A stretch of DNA of 64,000 bases from Limnochorda sp. L945t. Its GTDB lineage: Bacteria; Bacillota; Limnochordia; Limnochordales; Geochordaceae. Both the position numbers and the translations under genes were made by a program. Below are positions 41,775-51,492 of the stretch, in pieces (position 1 is the first letter of the stretch; every line of letters starts with the position of its first letter). The stretch covers positions 3,193,722 to 3,257,721 of the forward strand of contig NZ_CP141615.1 in NCBI RefSeq assembly GCF_035593305.1, in the 5' to 3' direction. The notes under the pieces are model-generated. The model searched no databases. It was given only the letters and a program-made list of their open reading frames with translations, and was not told where the DNA came from.

Positions 41775-42806
41775 ATGCGCGGCGCCAGCGTGGTCAGCGC
41801 CCGGCGCGCCGGGCGAATGGTGGTGGGCGTGCTGCTGGGATGGATGGCGCTCGCAGCCGTCCCCCATGTCGAAGCGGTTGCGCAGGAGAGCCCGGTGCTG
41901 CGGGTAGGCTTGCAGGCGGGCGGTACCTTCGGTTGGGAAATGGCCGTCATGGAGCAGCTGGGGTTGGACCGGGCCAGGGGCCTCCGGCTGCAAAAGGTGC
42001 AGTTCGCCACCAAGACGGCCGCCGAGACGGGCCTTCGGGCGGGTACGGTCGACGTGCTGGTGGACGACTGGGTGGGCGTTTCCCGTATGCGAGAGCAAGG
42101 CATCCCGGTGCAGGCGGTCGACGCGTTCAGCCGGGCCGTCGGCGGGATCCTGGTGAGCGCCGGAGCCCCCATCCGTACACCGGCCGATTTGCGGGGCCGG
42201 CGCATCGGCGTGGTGAGCTTGCAGGACAAGAGCTACCTCGTGCTCCGGGCCGTGAGCGTCGCGCGCTACGGCTTCGACCCGCAAAGGGACGCCGAGGTAG
42301 TACCGGCGGCTCCTCCCTTGCTCAACCGGCTGCTGGAGCGGGGAGACCTGGACGCCATCGTGCAGTACTGGCAGTTCGTGCCGGGGATGACCGCAAGCGG
42401 GCGCTTCCGGGAGCTGGCCAGCACCGTGCAATTGATCCGCCAGATCCGGCCGGACGCGGACCTGCCGTTCTTGGTGGTGGCCGCAACGGATGATGCCATC
42501 ACGTACAAGCGGGCGCAGCTGGCGGCCTTCCTCGACGCCCTACGGGAGAGCAAGCAGCGCCTCGCCTCCGACGAGACGCTCTGGGACGGGCTGTTGCAGC
42601 AGGGCGTGCTCGGGATCGACGACCCGGCGCTGATTCCGGGGCTGCGGCAGCGCTACCGGGAAGGGCTGCCGGGGCCGTGGGACGGCCGTACCGTCGACGG
42701 CCTCAGCGCGCTGACGGCGGCGCTCATCGACGTGGCAGGGGAGGACGTCGTCGGAGTGGCGGGCCTGCAACCGTCCGCCTACAACGTCACCGTGGCCAGA
42801 AGATGA
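41775..42806 (+). CDS. ABC transporter substrate-binding protein, NitT/TauT type
   Basis: A 343-residue exported protein. ATG at 41775 is preferred over GTG at 41748 since it starts the signal peptide (RMVVGVLLGWMALAAVPHVEAVA). Mature part begins LRVGLQAGGTFGWEMAVMEQLGLDRARGLRLQKVQFATKTAAETGLRAGTVDVLVDDW, the normal NitT/TauT receptor opening, then TPADLRGRRIGVVSLQDKSYL. It lies next to the PQQ alcohol dehydrogenase island and divergent from its permease. The ligand is unknown. Confidence 0.85.
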   Translation: MRGASVVSARRAGRMVVGVLLGWMALAAVPHVEAVAQESPVLRVGLQAGGTFGWEMAVMEQLGLDRARGLRLQKVQFATKTAAETGLRAGTVDVLVDDWVGVSRMREQGIPVQAVDAFSRAVGGILVSAGAPIRTPADLRGRRIGVVSLQDKSYLVLRAVSVARYGFDPQRDAEVVPAAPPLLNRLLERGDLDAIVQYWQFVPGMTASGRFRELASTVQLIRQIRPDADLPFLVVAATDDAITYKRAQLAAFLDALRESKQRLASDETLWDGLLQQGVLGIDDPALIPGLRQRYREGLPGPWDGRTVDGLSALTAALIDVAGEDVVGVAGLQPSAYNVTVARR

Positions 42807-43098
42807 CCAGCCGGCTCCTCATCCGGTGAGGGACGTGGGCGAGGGCGGCGGCGGCCACGACGACCGCGGCCGCCACGCCCACCCACCGCAGGCCGGAGCT
42901 CACGTACCGGCGGACGACGTACGGCAGGTCGATGATGTCGTAGATCCAGACACTGGTGGCCGCCGCGGCGGCTGCCAGGTGGACGGCGTGGGCGACCCCG
43001 GCGGCCAGCGCCCCGAGCCCGGCCAAAGAGGCGATGGCCCGCGCTCTCCGCATGCGCCTGCTGGGGCCCCGACCCAGCCTTGCGACGACCAGCCGCAT
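42787..43098 (-). CDS. Small membrane protein, unknown function
   Basis: A 103-residue protein with two hydrophobic stretches (AIASLAGLGALAAGVAHAVHLAAAAAA near residues 22-48 and VGVAAAVVVAAAALAHV near 73-90) and a basic N-terminus. ATG at 43098 has GGAGGA nine bases upstream. The 3' end overlaps the convergent binding protein gene by 20 bases. Its start is 36 bases after the stop of the next small membrane gene, so the two are probably co-transcribed. I do not recognise a family. Confidence 0.55.
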   Translation of the reverse strand: MRLVVARLGRGPSRRMRRARAIASLAGLGALAAGVAHAVHLAAAAAATSVWIYDIIDLPYVVRRYVSSGLRWVGVAAAVVVAAAALAHVPHRMRSRLVIFWPR

Positions 43099-43134
43099 GA
43101 TCGCATCGTCCTCCTGCGACTTCGCCGGCCCTGC

Positions 43135-43428
43135 TCACGAACGGCCCATGGCCGCCTTCCCGAGGCTATATATGCCGCTGGCCATGGCGCCATACTGGAT
43201 GCCCTGGAGCACCGCCTCCCGGACCGCCCCGTCGGGAGGCTGGCCCACCACCGGGCCTGCGAAGAGGAAAGCGTTGAGGGCGTTGAGTGCGATGCTCAGC
43301 GCCAGCACCGAGAGGGGAATGACCACCTGCTTGGTCAACCGGGCGTCAAGGGCGAGGCGCAGGGCGAGCTCCTTCACGAGTTCGATGAGCACGATGACGA
43401 GGCCGATGACGATGAGGGGGTCGACCAC
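43135..43428 (-). CDS. Small holin-like membrane protein
   Basis: A 97-residue protein with two to three hydrophobic segments (LIVIGLVIVLIELVKELAL, VVIPLSVLALSIALNALNAFLF, and a weaker C-terminal IQYGAMASGIYSLG). GTG at 43428 has AAGGAG twelve bases upstream. Size and arrangement recall phage-type holins, but there are no lysis or phage genes around, so the name describes shape only. First gene of a two-gene unit with the membrane protein at 42787. Confidence 0.5.
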   Translation of the reverse strand: MVDPLIVIGLVIVLIELVKELALRLALDARLTKQVVIPLSVLALSIALNALNAFLFAGPVVGQPPDGAVREAVLQGIQYGAMASGIYSLGKAAMGRS

Positions 43429-43485
43429 GGCGTTCGCAGGCTCCTTTCATGGAGATAATGGTTGTGGCTCCCGGCGTCCGGGGCA

Positions 43486-43527
43486 CGGGAGACTGGGAGA
43501 GCATTTCCACCCGTCCCCCGTCTCCCG
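43486..43527. repeat. Inverted repeat in the gap between divergent genes
   Basis: CGGGAGAC (43486-43493) pairs with GTCTCCCG (43520-43527) between the small membrane gene and the HAD phosphatase gene. It could be a leader hairpin for the phosphatase gene. No promoter is obvious in 43429-43654. Confidence 0.3.
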
Positions 43528-43654
43528 CCTGCCGGGGGCAAGGGCGGTGCGCAGGAGGCGCGGGCGGGTGCACCAGAGAAAGCTTGGCCTGGCACCGCCG
43601 CCGGTGCCCCGAGCCATACCCATCCACGTTCTCGAGCAGGAGTGAGGGGATACG

Positions 43655-44398
43655 ATGCCGTCAGCGACCGCTCCGGTGCAGGCCGTGTTGTTCGACCTGG
43701 ATGGCACGCTCAACGGGATCGACATGGAGCGCTTCCTTCCGCTTTACTTCCGAGCGCTCGGAGAGTACGTCGGCCACTTGATAGAGCCGCAGCGCCTCGC
43801 CCGGGAGGTCTGGAAGGCAACCGAGGCCCTCCTCCAGGACGGGAGCATGGAGCTCAGCAACGCCGAAAAGTTTCGCCGCCTGTTTCTGCCAGACCAGGGA
43901 GAGCTGCGGGATCGGCTTTACCCGTGGTTTGACCGGTTTTACGCGGAGCGGTTCGGGCTTCTTCGCCAGCATGCTCCGGTGACCCCTCTCGCCCGTCAGG
44001 TCGTGACCGCCGTGCGGCAAATGGGTATGCGCGTGGCGGTGGCCACCAATCCTGTCTTTCCGATGAGCGCCATCCGCCAACGCCTGCAATGGGCCGGCCT
44101 CGGGGACGTGCCGTTCGATTGGGTGACGGCGATGGAAAACTCCCACGCCTGCAAACCCAACCTCGCGTATTTCCGGGAAATCTCCGAGCGTCTCGAGGTG
44201 CCACCGGAGCGCTGCCTGATGGTGGGCAACGATCGGGACGAGGACATGGTCGCCGCGAAGCTCGGGATGCACACCTATTGGGTGACGGACTTGCCGATCG
44301 ATCGAGGGCGAGCAAGGATCGAGCCCGAAGGGCAAGGGCCGCTCGCTTCTTTCCTGGATTGGTTCCGGACCCGGCTGGCACGAGAGGCTTCCGCTTGA
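43655..44398 (+). CDS. HAD-superfamily hydrolase
   Basis: A 247-residue phosphatase-like protein. Motif I is LFDLDGTLNG with the nucleophile Asp; an alpha-helical cap follows (residues about 25-110); motif II is VAVATNP; motif III Lys is in SHACKPNLAYF; motif IV is MVGNDRDEDMVAAKLGMHTYWV. ATG at 43655 is preceded by GAGTGAGGGG. It probably dephosphorylates a small metabolite in the cytoplasm; substrate unknown. The next gene begins two bases after its stop. Confidence 0.88.
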   Translation: MPSATAPVQAVLFDLDGTLNGIDMERFLPLYFRALGEYVGHLIEPQRLAREVWKATEALLQDGSMELSNAEKFRRLFLPDQGELRDRLYPWFDRFYAERFGLLRQHAPVTPLARQVVTAVRQMGMRVAVATNPVFPMSAIRQRLQWAGLGDVPFDWVTAMENSHACKPNLAYFREISERLEVPPERCLMVGNDRDEDMVAAKLGMHTYWVTDLPIDRGRARIEPEGQGPLASFLDWFRTRLAREASA

Positions 44399-44399
44399 T

Positions 44400-45338
44400 A
44401 TGGTGGGAGTAGGGGGAGGGCGTAGGAGGTTCGTGGCCAGACAGCTAACGGCATCGGAGCTTCAAGCGCTCGTGCGCTTGCTGGGAGATGACGACGAGCG
44501 GACGGTCAAGGTCGCCCGGCAGCGCCTGATGGAGGCCGGGGAGGCGGCCGTCCGGTGGCTGGTAGCCGCGGCCAACGAGGCGGATCCCATGGTCCGGGGA
44601 CGCGCCCGCCTCCTGCTCGACGACCTCCGGTTCCAGGGTCTCAAGGATCGGCTGACGCTGCTGGTGCGCCGGGGCAGCGACGAGTTCGACCTGGAAGAAG
44701 GGCTTTTCGTCGTCGCTCGCTCCCGCTACCCGGATCTCGACGAGGCGCCTTACCGCGAACGCCTGCGCGCCATGTCCGACGAGCTGGTGCGCCGCAAGGT
44801 GCCCCGCATGTCGGCGCCCGAGGCGGCAGCCGCCATCAATCGTTACCTCTTCCACGAGCTGGGCCTGCGCAGCAATGAGGCGCACTACTATGACCCCGAC
44901 AACGTCTGCATCCACCAGGTGCTCGACCGGAAGGCCGGCGTGGGGCTCTCGCTGGCGGCCCTGTATTTGGTGGTCGGGCGGCGGGCCGGCTTCCAGGCGC
45001 ACGCCGTCTCGCTGCCGGGGCGGATCGTGGTGAGCGTCCCGACGAGCCCGCCCTTCTGGGTCGATCCCGCCGAGAGCGGGCGGGTCCTCTCCCGCCACGA
45101 TCTCGTCGCCATCGCTCGCGAGGCGGGGCACCAGTTCGAGGAGTCGATGCTGGACCCGCTCCCCGACCGTGAGCTGGTGGAGCGGATGCTGGCCCACCTG
45201 ATGCGGGTGTACGCGCTCACCTCCCAAAGGGTGGCGGCGGAGCGGGCCGAGGAGCTGCTCAAGGTACTGAGCCGTGGCGCCGGCGACAAGCCCGGGGCGG
45301 CCGCCTCATCGGTATCCCGGGGGGACAGCGGCGCTTGA
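44400..45338 (+). CDS. SirB1-family transglutaminase-like protein
   Basis: A 312-residue protein (301 if the GTG at 44433 is the start). The segment INRYLFHELGLRSNEAHYYDPDNVCIHQVLDRKAGVGLSLAALYLVVGRRAG is the characteristic SirB1 core, with a transglutaminase-like fold, then FQAHAVSLPGRIVVSV and FWVDPAESGRVLS. The N-terminal 80 residues form helical repeats (VRWLVAAANEADPMVRGRARLLLDDL). The biochemical role of SirB1 proteins is not settled. It overlaps the downstream gene by four bases (TTGA). Confidence 0.8.
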   Translation: MVGVGGGRRRFVARQLTASELQALVRLLGDDDERTVKVARQRLMEAGEAAVRWLVAAANEADPMVRGRARLLLDDLRFQGLKDRLTLLVRRGSDEFDLEEGLFVVARSRYPDLDEAPYRERLRAMSDELVRRKVPRMSAPEAAAAINRYLFHELGLRSNEAHYYDPDNVCIHQVLDRKAGVGLSLAALYLVVGRRAGFQAHAVSLPGRIVVSVPTSPPFWVDPAESGRVLSRHDLVAIAREAGHQFEESMLDPLPDRELVERMLAHLMRVYALTSQRVAAERAEELLKVLSRGAGDKPGAAASSVSRGDSGA

Positions 45339-45913
45339 CGGGGCCCTCGGCCTGGGGCCCGCGGACCGTGGCCGTGGGCTCCACCAACCCTGCCAAGGTG
45401 GAGGCCGTGCGCCAGGTCCTGCGGGAGCTCTTCGGCGAGCGGGTCGCCCTGGTCGGCGTGGACGTGCCGAGTGGCGTCTCGCCCCAGCCCCTGTCGTGGG
45501 ACGAAACCCTGCGCGGGGCGCGTGGCCGCGCCGAGGGGGCGCTCCGGGAGGTGCCGGAAGCGACCTGGGGCGTGGGCGTGGAAGGCGGGGTCCACCTCGA
45601 GCCGGATGGGCGCGGGTGGCTCGTGACCATAGCTGCCGTGGCCGATCGCAGGGGCCGGATCTCTCACGGGGAAGGCCTGCGCCTGCTGTTGCCCGACCGG
45701 ATGGTCGAGGCGCTGCGCTCCGGGCAGGAGCTCGCCCGGGTGGTCGACGCTCATTTCCCCGGCGGCGACGCGAGGGTCGAGCCCGGCGCCGTCGGTTACC
45801 TCACCAGGGGCCTCATCACCCGCACTCAACTGGTGCGCGTTGCCGTGGTCGCCGCCCTGGCGCCCCGGCTGTTCCCGGAGCTCTATCCTTCCCTGGCACC
45901 GTCCGGATCGTGA
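45335..45913 (+). CDS. DUF84/YjjX-type inosine/xanthosine triphosphatase
   Basis: A 192-residue protein starting with TTG at 45335, overlapping the upstream stop. VAVGSTNPAKVEAVRQVL at the N-terminus, PSGVSPQPLSWDETLRGARGRAEGAL, GVGVEGGV and GAVGYLTRGLITRTQL are the DUF84 pattern. These enzymes hydrolyse non-canonical purine nucleoside triphosphates (ITP, XTP) and keep them out of nucleic acids. Last gene of a three-gene unit with the HAD and SirB1-like genes. Confidence 0.85.
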   Translation: MTGPSAWGPRTVAVGSTNPAKVEAVRQVLRELFGERVALVGVDVPSGVSPQPLSWDETLRGARGRAEGALREVPEATWGVGVEGGVHLEPDGRGWLVTIAAVADRRGRISHGEGLRLLLPDRMVEALRSGQELARVVDAHFPGGDARVEPGAVGYLTRGLITRTQLVRVAVVAALAPRLFPELYPSLAPSGS

Positions 45914-45938
45914 GGCACCTCCGGCGAGGTCGCGCAGG

Positions 45939-45966
45939 TTGACACTACGTCCACAGGGAATACAAT
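45939..45966 (+). promoter_or_regulatory. Sigma-A promoter of the cox-like operon
   Basis: Perfect TTGACA (45939-45944) and TACAAT (45961-45966) with a 16-base spacer. It lies 203 bases upstream of the coxG-like gene, leaving a long leader (about 195 bases) in which I see no gene. Confidence 0.7.
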
Positions 45967-46168
45967 AAGTAATCGATCGCACCACCGCTGCTGGTTACTT
46001 TCGTCTCCCTCCATCTTTGCCGCTCTGCGACGCTGCAGCGGTTCTGCTCCTCGCACACAGCCCGGTGCGTGTGCTCGTGTTCTGCACGTGAGGCCCGCTC
46101 TGCCATGCGCGGGTCTCGCCATACTGCTCGAGCCCGGCGGATTCTTCCCGGCATGGAGGTCGTCGGCG

Positions 46169-46636
46169 GTGCAGATCGAGTACCAGCAGGAGTACCCGGC
46201 CCCGGCTGAGGTCGTCTGGAACGTGCTGCTCGACCCGGAGATCCTGGCCCGCCACTTACCCGGTTGCAAACGGCTCGACCCGGAAGGGGACGGAGCCTAC
46301 CTGGCGACCCTGGAGATCGGCCTGGGCCCGGTGAGGGGTACGTATACCGGCAAAGTGGCCGTCAAGGACCTGCGTCCTCACTCGAGCTATCGCCTTCTCG
46401 TGGAGGGGGGCGGTGGGCCCGGCCAGGTCAAGGGCGAGGGCGTCATCCAACTCGTGCCGACCGGCCACGGGAGCACGCTGTTGCGTTGCGTCGGGGACGC
46501 CACGGTCACCGGCACCCTCGCCGCGGTCGGCCAGCGGCTGCTGGGCGCGGTAGCTCGCATGATCATGGGGAACTTCTTCAGCGGGATGGGGACCGAAATC
46601 GCTGCCAGGGCGGGCGCCGCCTCTTCGGCATCGTGA
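46169..46636 (+). CDS. CoxG-family SRPBCC protein
   Basis: A 155-residue protein. GTG at 46169 with GGAGGT eight bases before is preferred over the ATG at 46088. [42 protein letters not shown] is the typical CoxG opening, with later [16 protein letters not shown] and [29 protein letters not shown]. CoxG proteins help attach the molybdenum CO dehydrogenase to the membrane or bind lipid or quinone. Here it is the first gene of the operon rather than the last. Confidence 0.88.
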   Translation: MQIEYQQEYPAPAEVVWNVLLDPEILARHLPGCKRLDPEGDGAYLATLEIGLGPVRGTYTGKVAVKDLRPHSSYRLLVEGGGGPGQVKGEGVIQLVPTGHGSTLLRCVGDATVTGTLAAVGQRLLGAVARMIMGNFFSGMGTEIAARAGAASSAS

Positions 46637-46778
46637 AGGGCTTTTCTCCGAGCCCGGGGCCGCGGGGGAAGGGGGCGGCGAGAGTGGGCCTCGGGAACGA
46701 CAGGGATACGCGCCCTTCGGGATGTCCGGTGCCATGAGAGGCGGCAGCGACGCCGGCAGGGAAGGGAGCGGCGATCAC

Positions 46779-47276
<498 letters not shown>

Positions 47277-47300
47277 GGGTAGGAGGAGGGTCGACAGCCG

Positions 47301-49640
47301 ATGGCCACCATCTTTGGTACCGCTATCAGACGCCGGGAGGATCCCCGGCTCATCACCGGCAGGGCGACGTACACCGACGACATCCGCCTGCCGGGGATGG
47401 TGTACGCGGCCTTCTTGAGAAGCCCCCACGCCCACGCTCGCATCAAGCGGATCGATACCTCGAGGGCCCGGGCCCTTCCGGGTGTGCTCGCCGTGTTTAC
47501 CGGGATGGACGTGGCGGGCAAGTTGGGCAACATCCCGACGGCCTGGCTCGTACCCAACAGCGACCTCAAGACGCCTGCCCATCCGCCCCTGGCAACGGAG
47601 AAGGTGCGGTACGTCGGCGACGGGGTGGCCATGGTGGTGGCGGAGGACCGGTACACCGCCCGTGACGCGGTGGAGCTCATCGAGGTGGAGTACGAGGTGC
47701 TCCCGGCCGTCGTCGACCAGGAGAAGGCCGTTCAGGACGGCGCTCCACAGGTCCACGACGACGTGCCCCGCAACATCGCGTTCGTGTGGCGGGCCGGAGG
47801 AGGCGATCCGGACCGGGCCATCCAGGAGGCCGAAGTGGTGGTTCGCCAGCGGATCCGCAACCACCGGCTGATCCCCAGCGCCATGGAGACCCGCGGGGCC
47901 GTGGCGCAGTTCAACCCGGCCAGCGGGGAGATGACCGTCTGGCTCACCTCGCAAAACCCGCACATCCACCGCGTGCTGATGTCGGGAGTGCTGGGCATCC
48001 CCGAGCACAAGCTGCGCATCGTGGCGCCCGAGGTGGGAGGCGGGTTCGGGAGCAAGATCCCGTTCTATCCGGACGAGGCGCTGGTCGCCTTCGCGGCCCG
48101 GCAACTCGGGCGCCCCGTGAAGTGGTCCGAGGAGCGGCGGGAAAACTACGTCGCCACCACGCACGGCCGAGACCATATCCAGGACGTGGTGCTGGCGGGC
48201 CGGCGGGACGGGACCCTCACCGCCATCAAGGTGAAGGCCCTGGCCAACCTCGGCGCGTACCTCTCGACCGCCGCTCCCGGCGTGCCGACCATCCTGTTCG
48301 GCTTGATGCTGCAGGGCGCGTACCGGATCCCCAACGTGGGCGTCGAGGTGGTCGGCGTCCTGACCAATACCACGCCGATCGACGCGTACCGGGGCGCGGG
48401 GCGGCCCGAGGCTACTTACATCATCGAGCGGATGGTGGACCTGTTCGCCCGGGAAGTGGGGATGGATCCGGCCGAGGTGCGCCGGCGCAACTTCATCCCG
48501 AGCGACGCCTTCCCCTACAACGTGCCCACCGGGCTGACGTACGACAGCGGCAACTACGCCGGCGCCTTCGACAAGGCCCTCGAGGCGGTGGACTACGAGG
48601 GCTTGCGCCGCCAACAGCAGGAGCTGCGCAAGCAAGGACGCTATCTGGGCATCGGGCTTGCGAGCTACGTAGAGATCTGCGGGCTCGGCCCCTCCCAGGT
48701 GGCGGGCGCGGTGGGCTTCCAGGGCGGATTGTGGGACAGCGCGCTGGTGCGGGTGCACCCGACGGGCAAGGTCACGGTCTACACCGGCACGTCCCCTCAC
48801 GGCCAGGGCGAGGAGACCACGTTTGCCCAGATCGTCGCGCAGGAGCTCGGCATCCCGGTCGACGACATCGAAGTGGTGCACGGCGACACCGGCTCCATCT
48901 CCATGGGCTGGGGCACCTACGGCAGCCGTACCACGCCCGTCGGGGGCAGCGCGGTGGCCCTGGCGGCCCGGCGCGTCGTGGAGAAGGCCCGGAAGGTGGC
49001 AGCCCACCTGCTCGAGGCGGCCGAGCAGGACATCGTCTTCGAAGACGGTCGCTTCTACGTCAAGGGCTCGGCGGATCGGTCCCGCAGCTTCCAGGAGGTG
49101 GCGCTCCAGGCTTATCTGGCGTGGAACCTGCCGCCCGACATCGAGCCGTCCCTGGAAGCCAGTGCCTTTTACGACCCCGCCAACTTCGTCTACCCGTTCG
49201 GCACCCACGTGGCGGTCGTGGAGGTGGACGCGGCGACGGGACGGGTAAAGCTCCTGCGCTATATGGCCGTCGACGACTGCGGCAGGGTCATCAACCCCAT
49301 GATCGTGGACGGCCAGGTGCATGGCGGCGTGGTGCAGGGCATCGGCCAGGCCCTGTGGGAAGAGGCCGTCTACGACGAGAACGGTCAGCTCTTGACCGGA
49401 TCGATGCTCGACTACGCCTTGCCCCGGGCGCACATGGTGCTGCCCATCGAAACGGACCGGACCGAGACGCCTGCCCCGCAAAACCCGCTCGGCGTCAAGG
49501 GAGTGGGGGAGACGGGCACCATCGCGGCCACGCCGGCCGTGGTCAACGCGGTGCTCGACGCGCTGCAGCCGCTGGGCGTCCGTTATCTCGACATGCCGTT
49601 GATCCCGCAGAAGATCTGGGCGGCCATTCACCGCCAGTAG
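47301..49640 (+). CDS. Molybdenum hydroxylase large subunit, form II CoxL-like
   Basis: A 779-residue Mo-cofactor subunit. ATG at 47301 follows AGGAGGAGGG by ten bases. Opening [23 protein letters not shown], Mo-pterin motifs [11 protein letters not shown] and [20 protein letters not shown], and C-terminal [21 protein letters not shown] with the catalytic Glu are intact. The active-site loop at residues 362-368 reads AYRGAGR, the form II signature; true aerobic CO dehydrogenases (form I) have AYxCSFR with the Cu-binding Cys. It therefore may oxidise CO poorly or act on another substrate such as an aldehyde or aromatic. Confidence 0.92.
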   Translation: MATIFGTAIRRREDPRLITGRATYTDDIRLPGMVYAAFLRSPHAHARIKRIDTSRARALPGVLAVFTGMDVAGKLGNIPTAWLVPNSDLKTPAHPPLATEKVRYVGDGVAMVVAEDRYTARDAVELIEVEYEVLPAVVDQEKAVQDGAPQVHDDVPRNIAFVWRAGGGDPDRAIQEAEVVVRQRIRNHRLIPSAMETRGAVAQFNPASGEMTVWLTSQNPHIHRVLMSGVLGIPEHKLRIVAPEVGGGFGSKIPFYPDEALVAFAARQLGRPVKWSEERRENYVATTHGRDHIQDVVLAGRRDGTLTAIKVKALANLGAYLSTAAPGVPTILFGLMLQGAYRIPNVGVEVVGVLTNTTPIDAYRGAGRPEATYIIERMVDLFAREVGMDPAEVRRRNFIPSDAFPYNVPTGLTYDSGNYAGAFDKALEAVDYEGLRRQQQELRKQGRYLGIGLASYVEICGLGPSQVAGAVGFQGGLWDSALVRVHPTGKVTVYTGTSPHGQGEETTFAQIVAQELGIPVDDIEVVHGDTGSISMGWGTYGSRTTPVGGSAVALAARRVVEKARKVAAHLLEAAEQDIVFEDGRFYVKGSADRSRSFQEVALQAYLAWNLPPDIEPSLEASAFYDPANFVYPFGTHVAVVEVDAATGRVKLLRYMAVDDCGRVINPMIVDGQVHGGVVQGIGQALWEEAVYDENGQLLTGSMLDYALPRAHMVLPIETDRTETPAPQNPLGVKGVGETGTIAATPAVVNAVLDALQPLGVRYLDMPLIPQKIWAAIHRQ

Positions 49641-49653
49641 AGGAGGTGGCGTG

Positions 49654-50532
49654 GTGTACCCTGCCGCTGTGGATTACCGGAGAGCGTCGACGCTCGAAGA
49701 GGCGCTGGCCATTCTGGCTGCAGACGGCAGCCGGGCCAAGGTCCTGGCCGGGGGCCACAGCCTCCTGCCCATGATGAAGCTCCGGCTGTCCAACCCCGGG
49801 TTGCTGGTGGACATCGGTCGCTTGCCCGAGCTGCGCGGCATCCGCCGGGAAGGCGACCGTCTCGTGATCGGAGCGCTCACGACGCATCACGAGGTGGAGA
49901 CCTCGCCGCTGGTGCGGGAGGCGTGCCCCGTGCTGGCCGAGGCGGCCGCCGAAGTGGGCGACATGCAGGTGCGCAACCGGGGCACCGTGGGCGGTAACCT
50001 GGCCCACGCCGACCCGGCCTCGGACCTGCCTGCGGTGGCCGTGGCGCTCGATGCCGAGCTGGTCATCGCAGGAGCCGGCGGCCGCCGCCGAACGGCCGCC
50101 ATCGGCGACTTCATCCTGGGGCCGCTGGTGACGGCGCTGGGCGCCGACGAACTGCTGGTCGAGCTTCGCGTCCCGGTGCTGGCGGGGCGGACGGGCTCGG
50201 CCTACGTCAAGCACCCGCACCCGGCCTCGGGCTACGCCGTCGTGGGGGTGGCCGCGGTGCTCACGCTGGGCCCCGACGGCACCTGCCAGTCGGCCCGGGT
50301 CGGCATCACGGGCGTGAGCGACCGCGCCTACCGGGCGTCGGGCGTGGAACAGGTGATCGTGGGGCGCCCACTTGACGACGCGACCCTGCGGGACGCCGCG
50401 GCGAAGGCGGCTGACGGGGTCACCGTCAACAGCGACCTGTACGCTTCGGACGCGTACCGGGCGCACCTGTCGCGCGTTTACGCGGAGCGGGCCCTGAGGC
50501 TGGCGGCACAGCGGGCCCGGGCCGCTTCGTGA
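49654..50532 (+). CDS. coxM: Molybdenum hydroxylase FAD subunit (CoxM-like)
   Basis: A 292-residue FAD protein. GTG at 49654 lies six bases after AGGAGGT, while GTG at 49651 is too close. VLAGGHSLLPMMKLRLSNPGLLVDIGRL is the first FAD loop and RNRGTVGGNLAHADPASDLPA the second. It passes electrons from the iron-sulfur subunit to the acceptor, probably quinone. Its stop overlaps the start of the MoxR-type ATPase gene. Confidence 0.93.
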   Translation: MYPAAVDYRRASTLEEALAILAADGSRAKVLAGGHSLLPMMKLRLSNPGLLVDIGRLPELRGIRREGDRLVIGALTTHHEVETSPLVREACPVLAEAAAEVGDMQVRNRGTVGGNLAHADPASDLPAVAVALDAELVIAGAGGRRRTAAIGDFILGPLVTALGADELLVELRVPVLAGRTGSAYVKHPHPASGYAVVGVAAVLTLGPDGTCQSARVGITGVSDRAYRASGVEQVIVGRPLDDATLRDAAAKAADGVTVNSDLYASDAYRAHLSRVYAERALRLAAQRARAAS

Positions 50533-51473
50533 GCGGGGAGACCGAGCCGCAGGGAGTATCCCCCCTGCGGCTCGACTCCATCGAGGCGGTGCTGCAGGCG
50601 CTGCAAGGGGTGGGATACATCGCCGACCGGGCGCTGGCGACGGTCATCTTCCTCGCGCTCCGGATGGGGCGCCCGTTGTTCCTGGAAGGAGAGGCCGGGG
50701 TCGGCAAGACGGAGGTAGCCAAGGCCGTCGCGGCCTTGCTGCGCCGGGACCTGGTGCGACTGCAATGCTATGAGGGCCTCGACGTTCACAGCGCGGTCTA
50801 CGAGTGGAACTACCCCCGCCAGCTCCTGCGCATCCGCCTGTTGGAGGCCAGAGGGACCGAGGCGAGCGACGCCCGTGCCGCGGAACAGCAACTCTTCTCC
50901 CGGGAGTTCCTGGTGCAGCGGCCGCTGCTCCGGGCCATCGATCCGCCGGGCGGCCGCGCCCCGGTGCTGCTCGTCGACGAGGTGGACCGGGCGGACGAAG
51001 AGTTCGAAGCCTTCTTGCTGGAGATCCTGGCCGAGTACCAGGTGACCATCCCGGAGATCGGCACCATCCGGGCGAAGGAGCCGCCTTTCGTGATCCTGAC
51101 CTCCAACCGCACCCGGGAGGTCCACGATGCGCTCAAGCGCCGGTGCATCTACCATTGGATCGATTTCCCGACGGCGGAGCGGGAGTACCGGATCGTGACC
51201 GCCCGGGTGCCGGGCATCGACGAGCGCCTGGCGCGGGAGGTGTGCGCCGTGGTGCAGCGCCTGCGCGCCATGGACCTCTACAAGTTGCCCGGCATCGCCG
51301 AGACCATCGACTGGGCGGCGGCGATGGTGGCGCTCGGGCGCCGCGAGATCGACCCTGAAAGCCTCGACCAGACGCTGGGGTGCCTCGTCAAGTACCGGGA
51401 CGACCTGGAACAGGTCCGGCGCTCGGGCTTGCGCGAACTCGTGAGCGAGGTGAAAGCGCCTGCTGCCCGGTGA
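50529..51473 (+). CDS. coxD: MoxR-type AAA+ ATPase (CoxD-like)
   Basis: A 314-residue AAA+ chaperone. GTG at 50529 overlaps the upstream stop. Walker A GEAGVGKTE, Walker B LLVDEVDRADEEFEAFLLEIL, sensor region FVILTSNRTREVHDALKRRC and YHWIDFP are those of CoxD. In Oligotropha CoxD works with CoxE to load sulfur and copper on the Mo site. Since the large subunit here is form II, the copper part may not apply. Confidence 0.9.
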   Translation: MSGETEPQGVSPLRLDSIEAVLQALQGVGYIADRALATVIFLALRMGRPLFLEGEAGVGKTEVAKAVAALLRRDLVRLQCYEGLDVHSAVYEWNYPRQLLRIRLLEARGTEASDARAAEQQLFSREFLVQRPLLRAIDPPGGRAPVLLVDEVDRADEEFEAFLLEILAEYQVTIPEIGTIRAKEPPFVILTSNRTREVHDALKRRCIYHWIDFPTAEREYRIVTARVPGIDERLAREVCAVVQRLRAMDLYKLPGIAETIDWAAAMVALGRREIDPESLDQTLGCLVKYRDDLEQVRRSGLRELVSEVKAPAAR

Positions 51474-51492
51474 CGAGCTCCTCCCCGAGTCG

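Noticed and set aside
43135-43428. Prophage or lysis module signalled by the holin-like protein
   Set aside because: No endolysin, portal, terminase, integrase or attachment repeat is visible around it.
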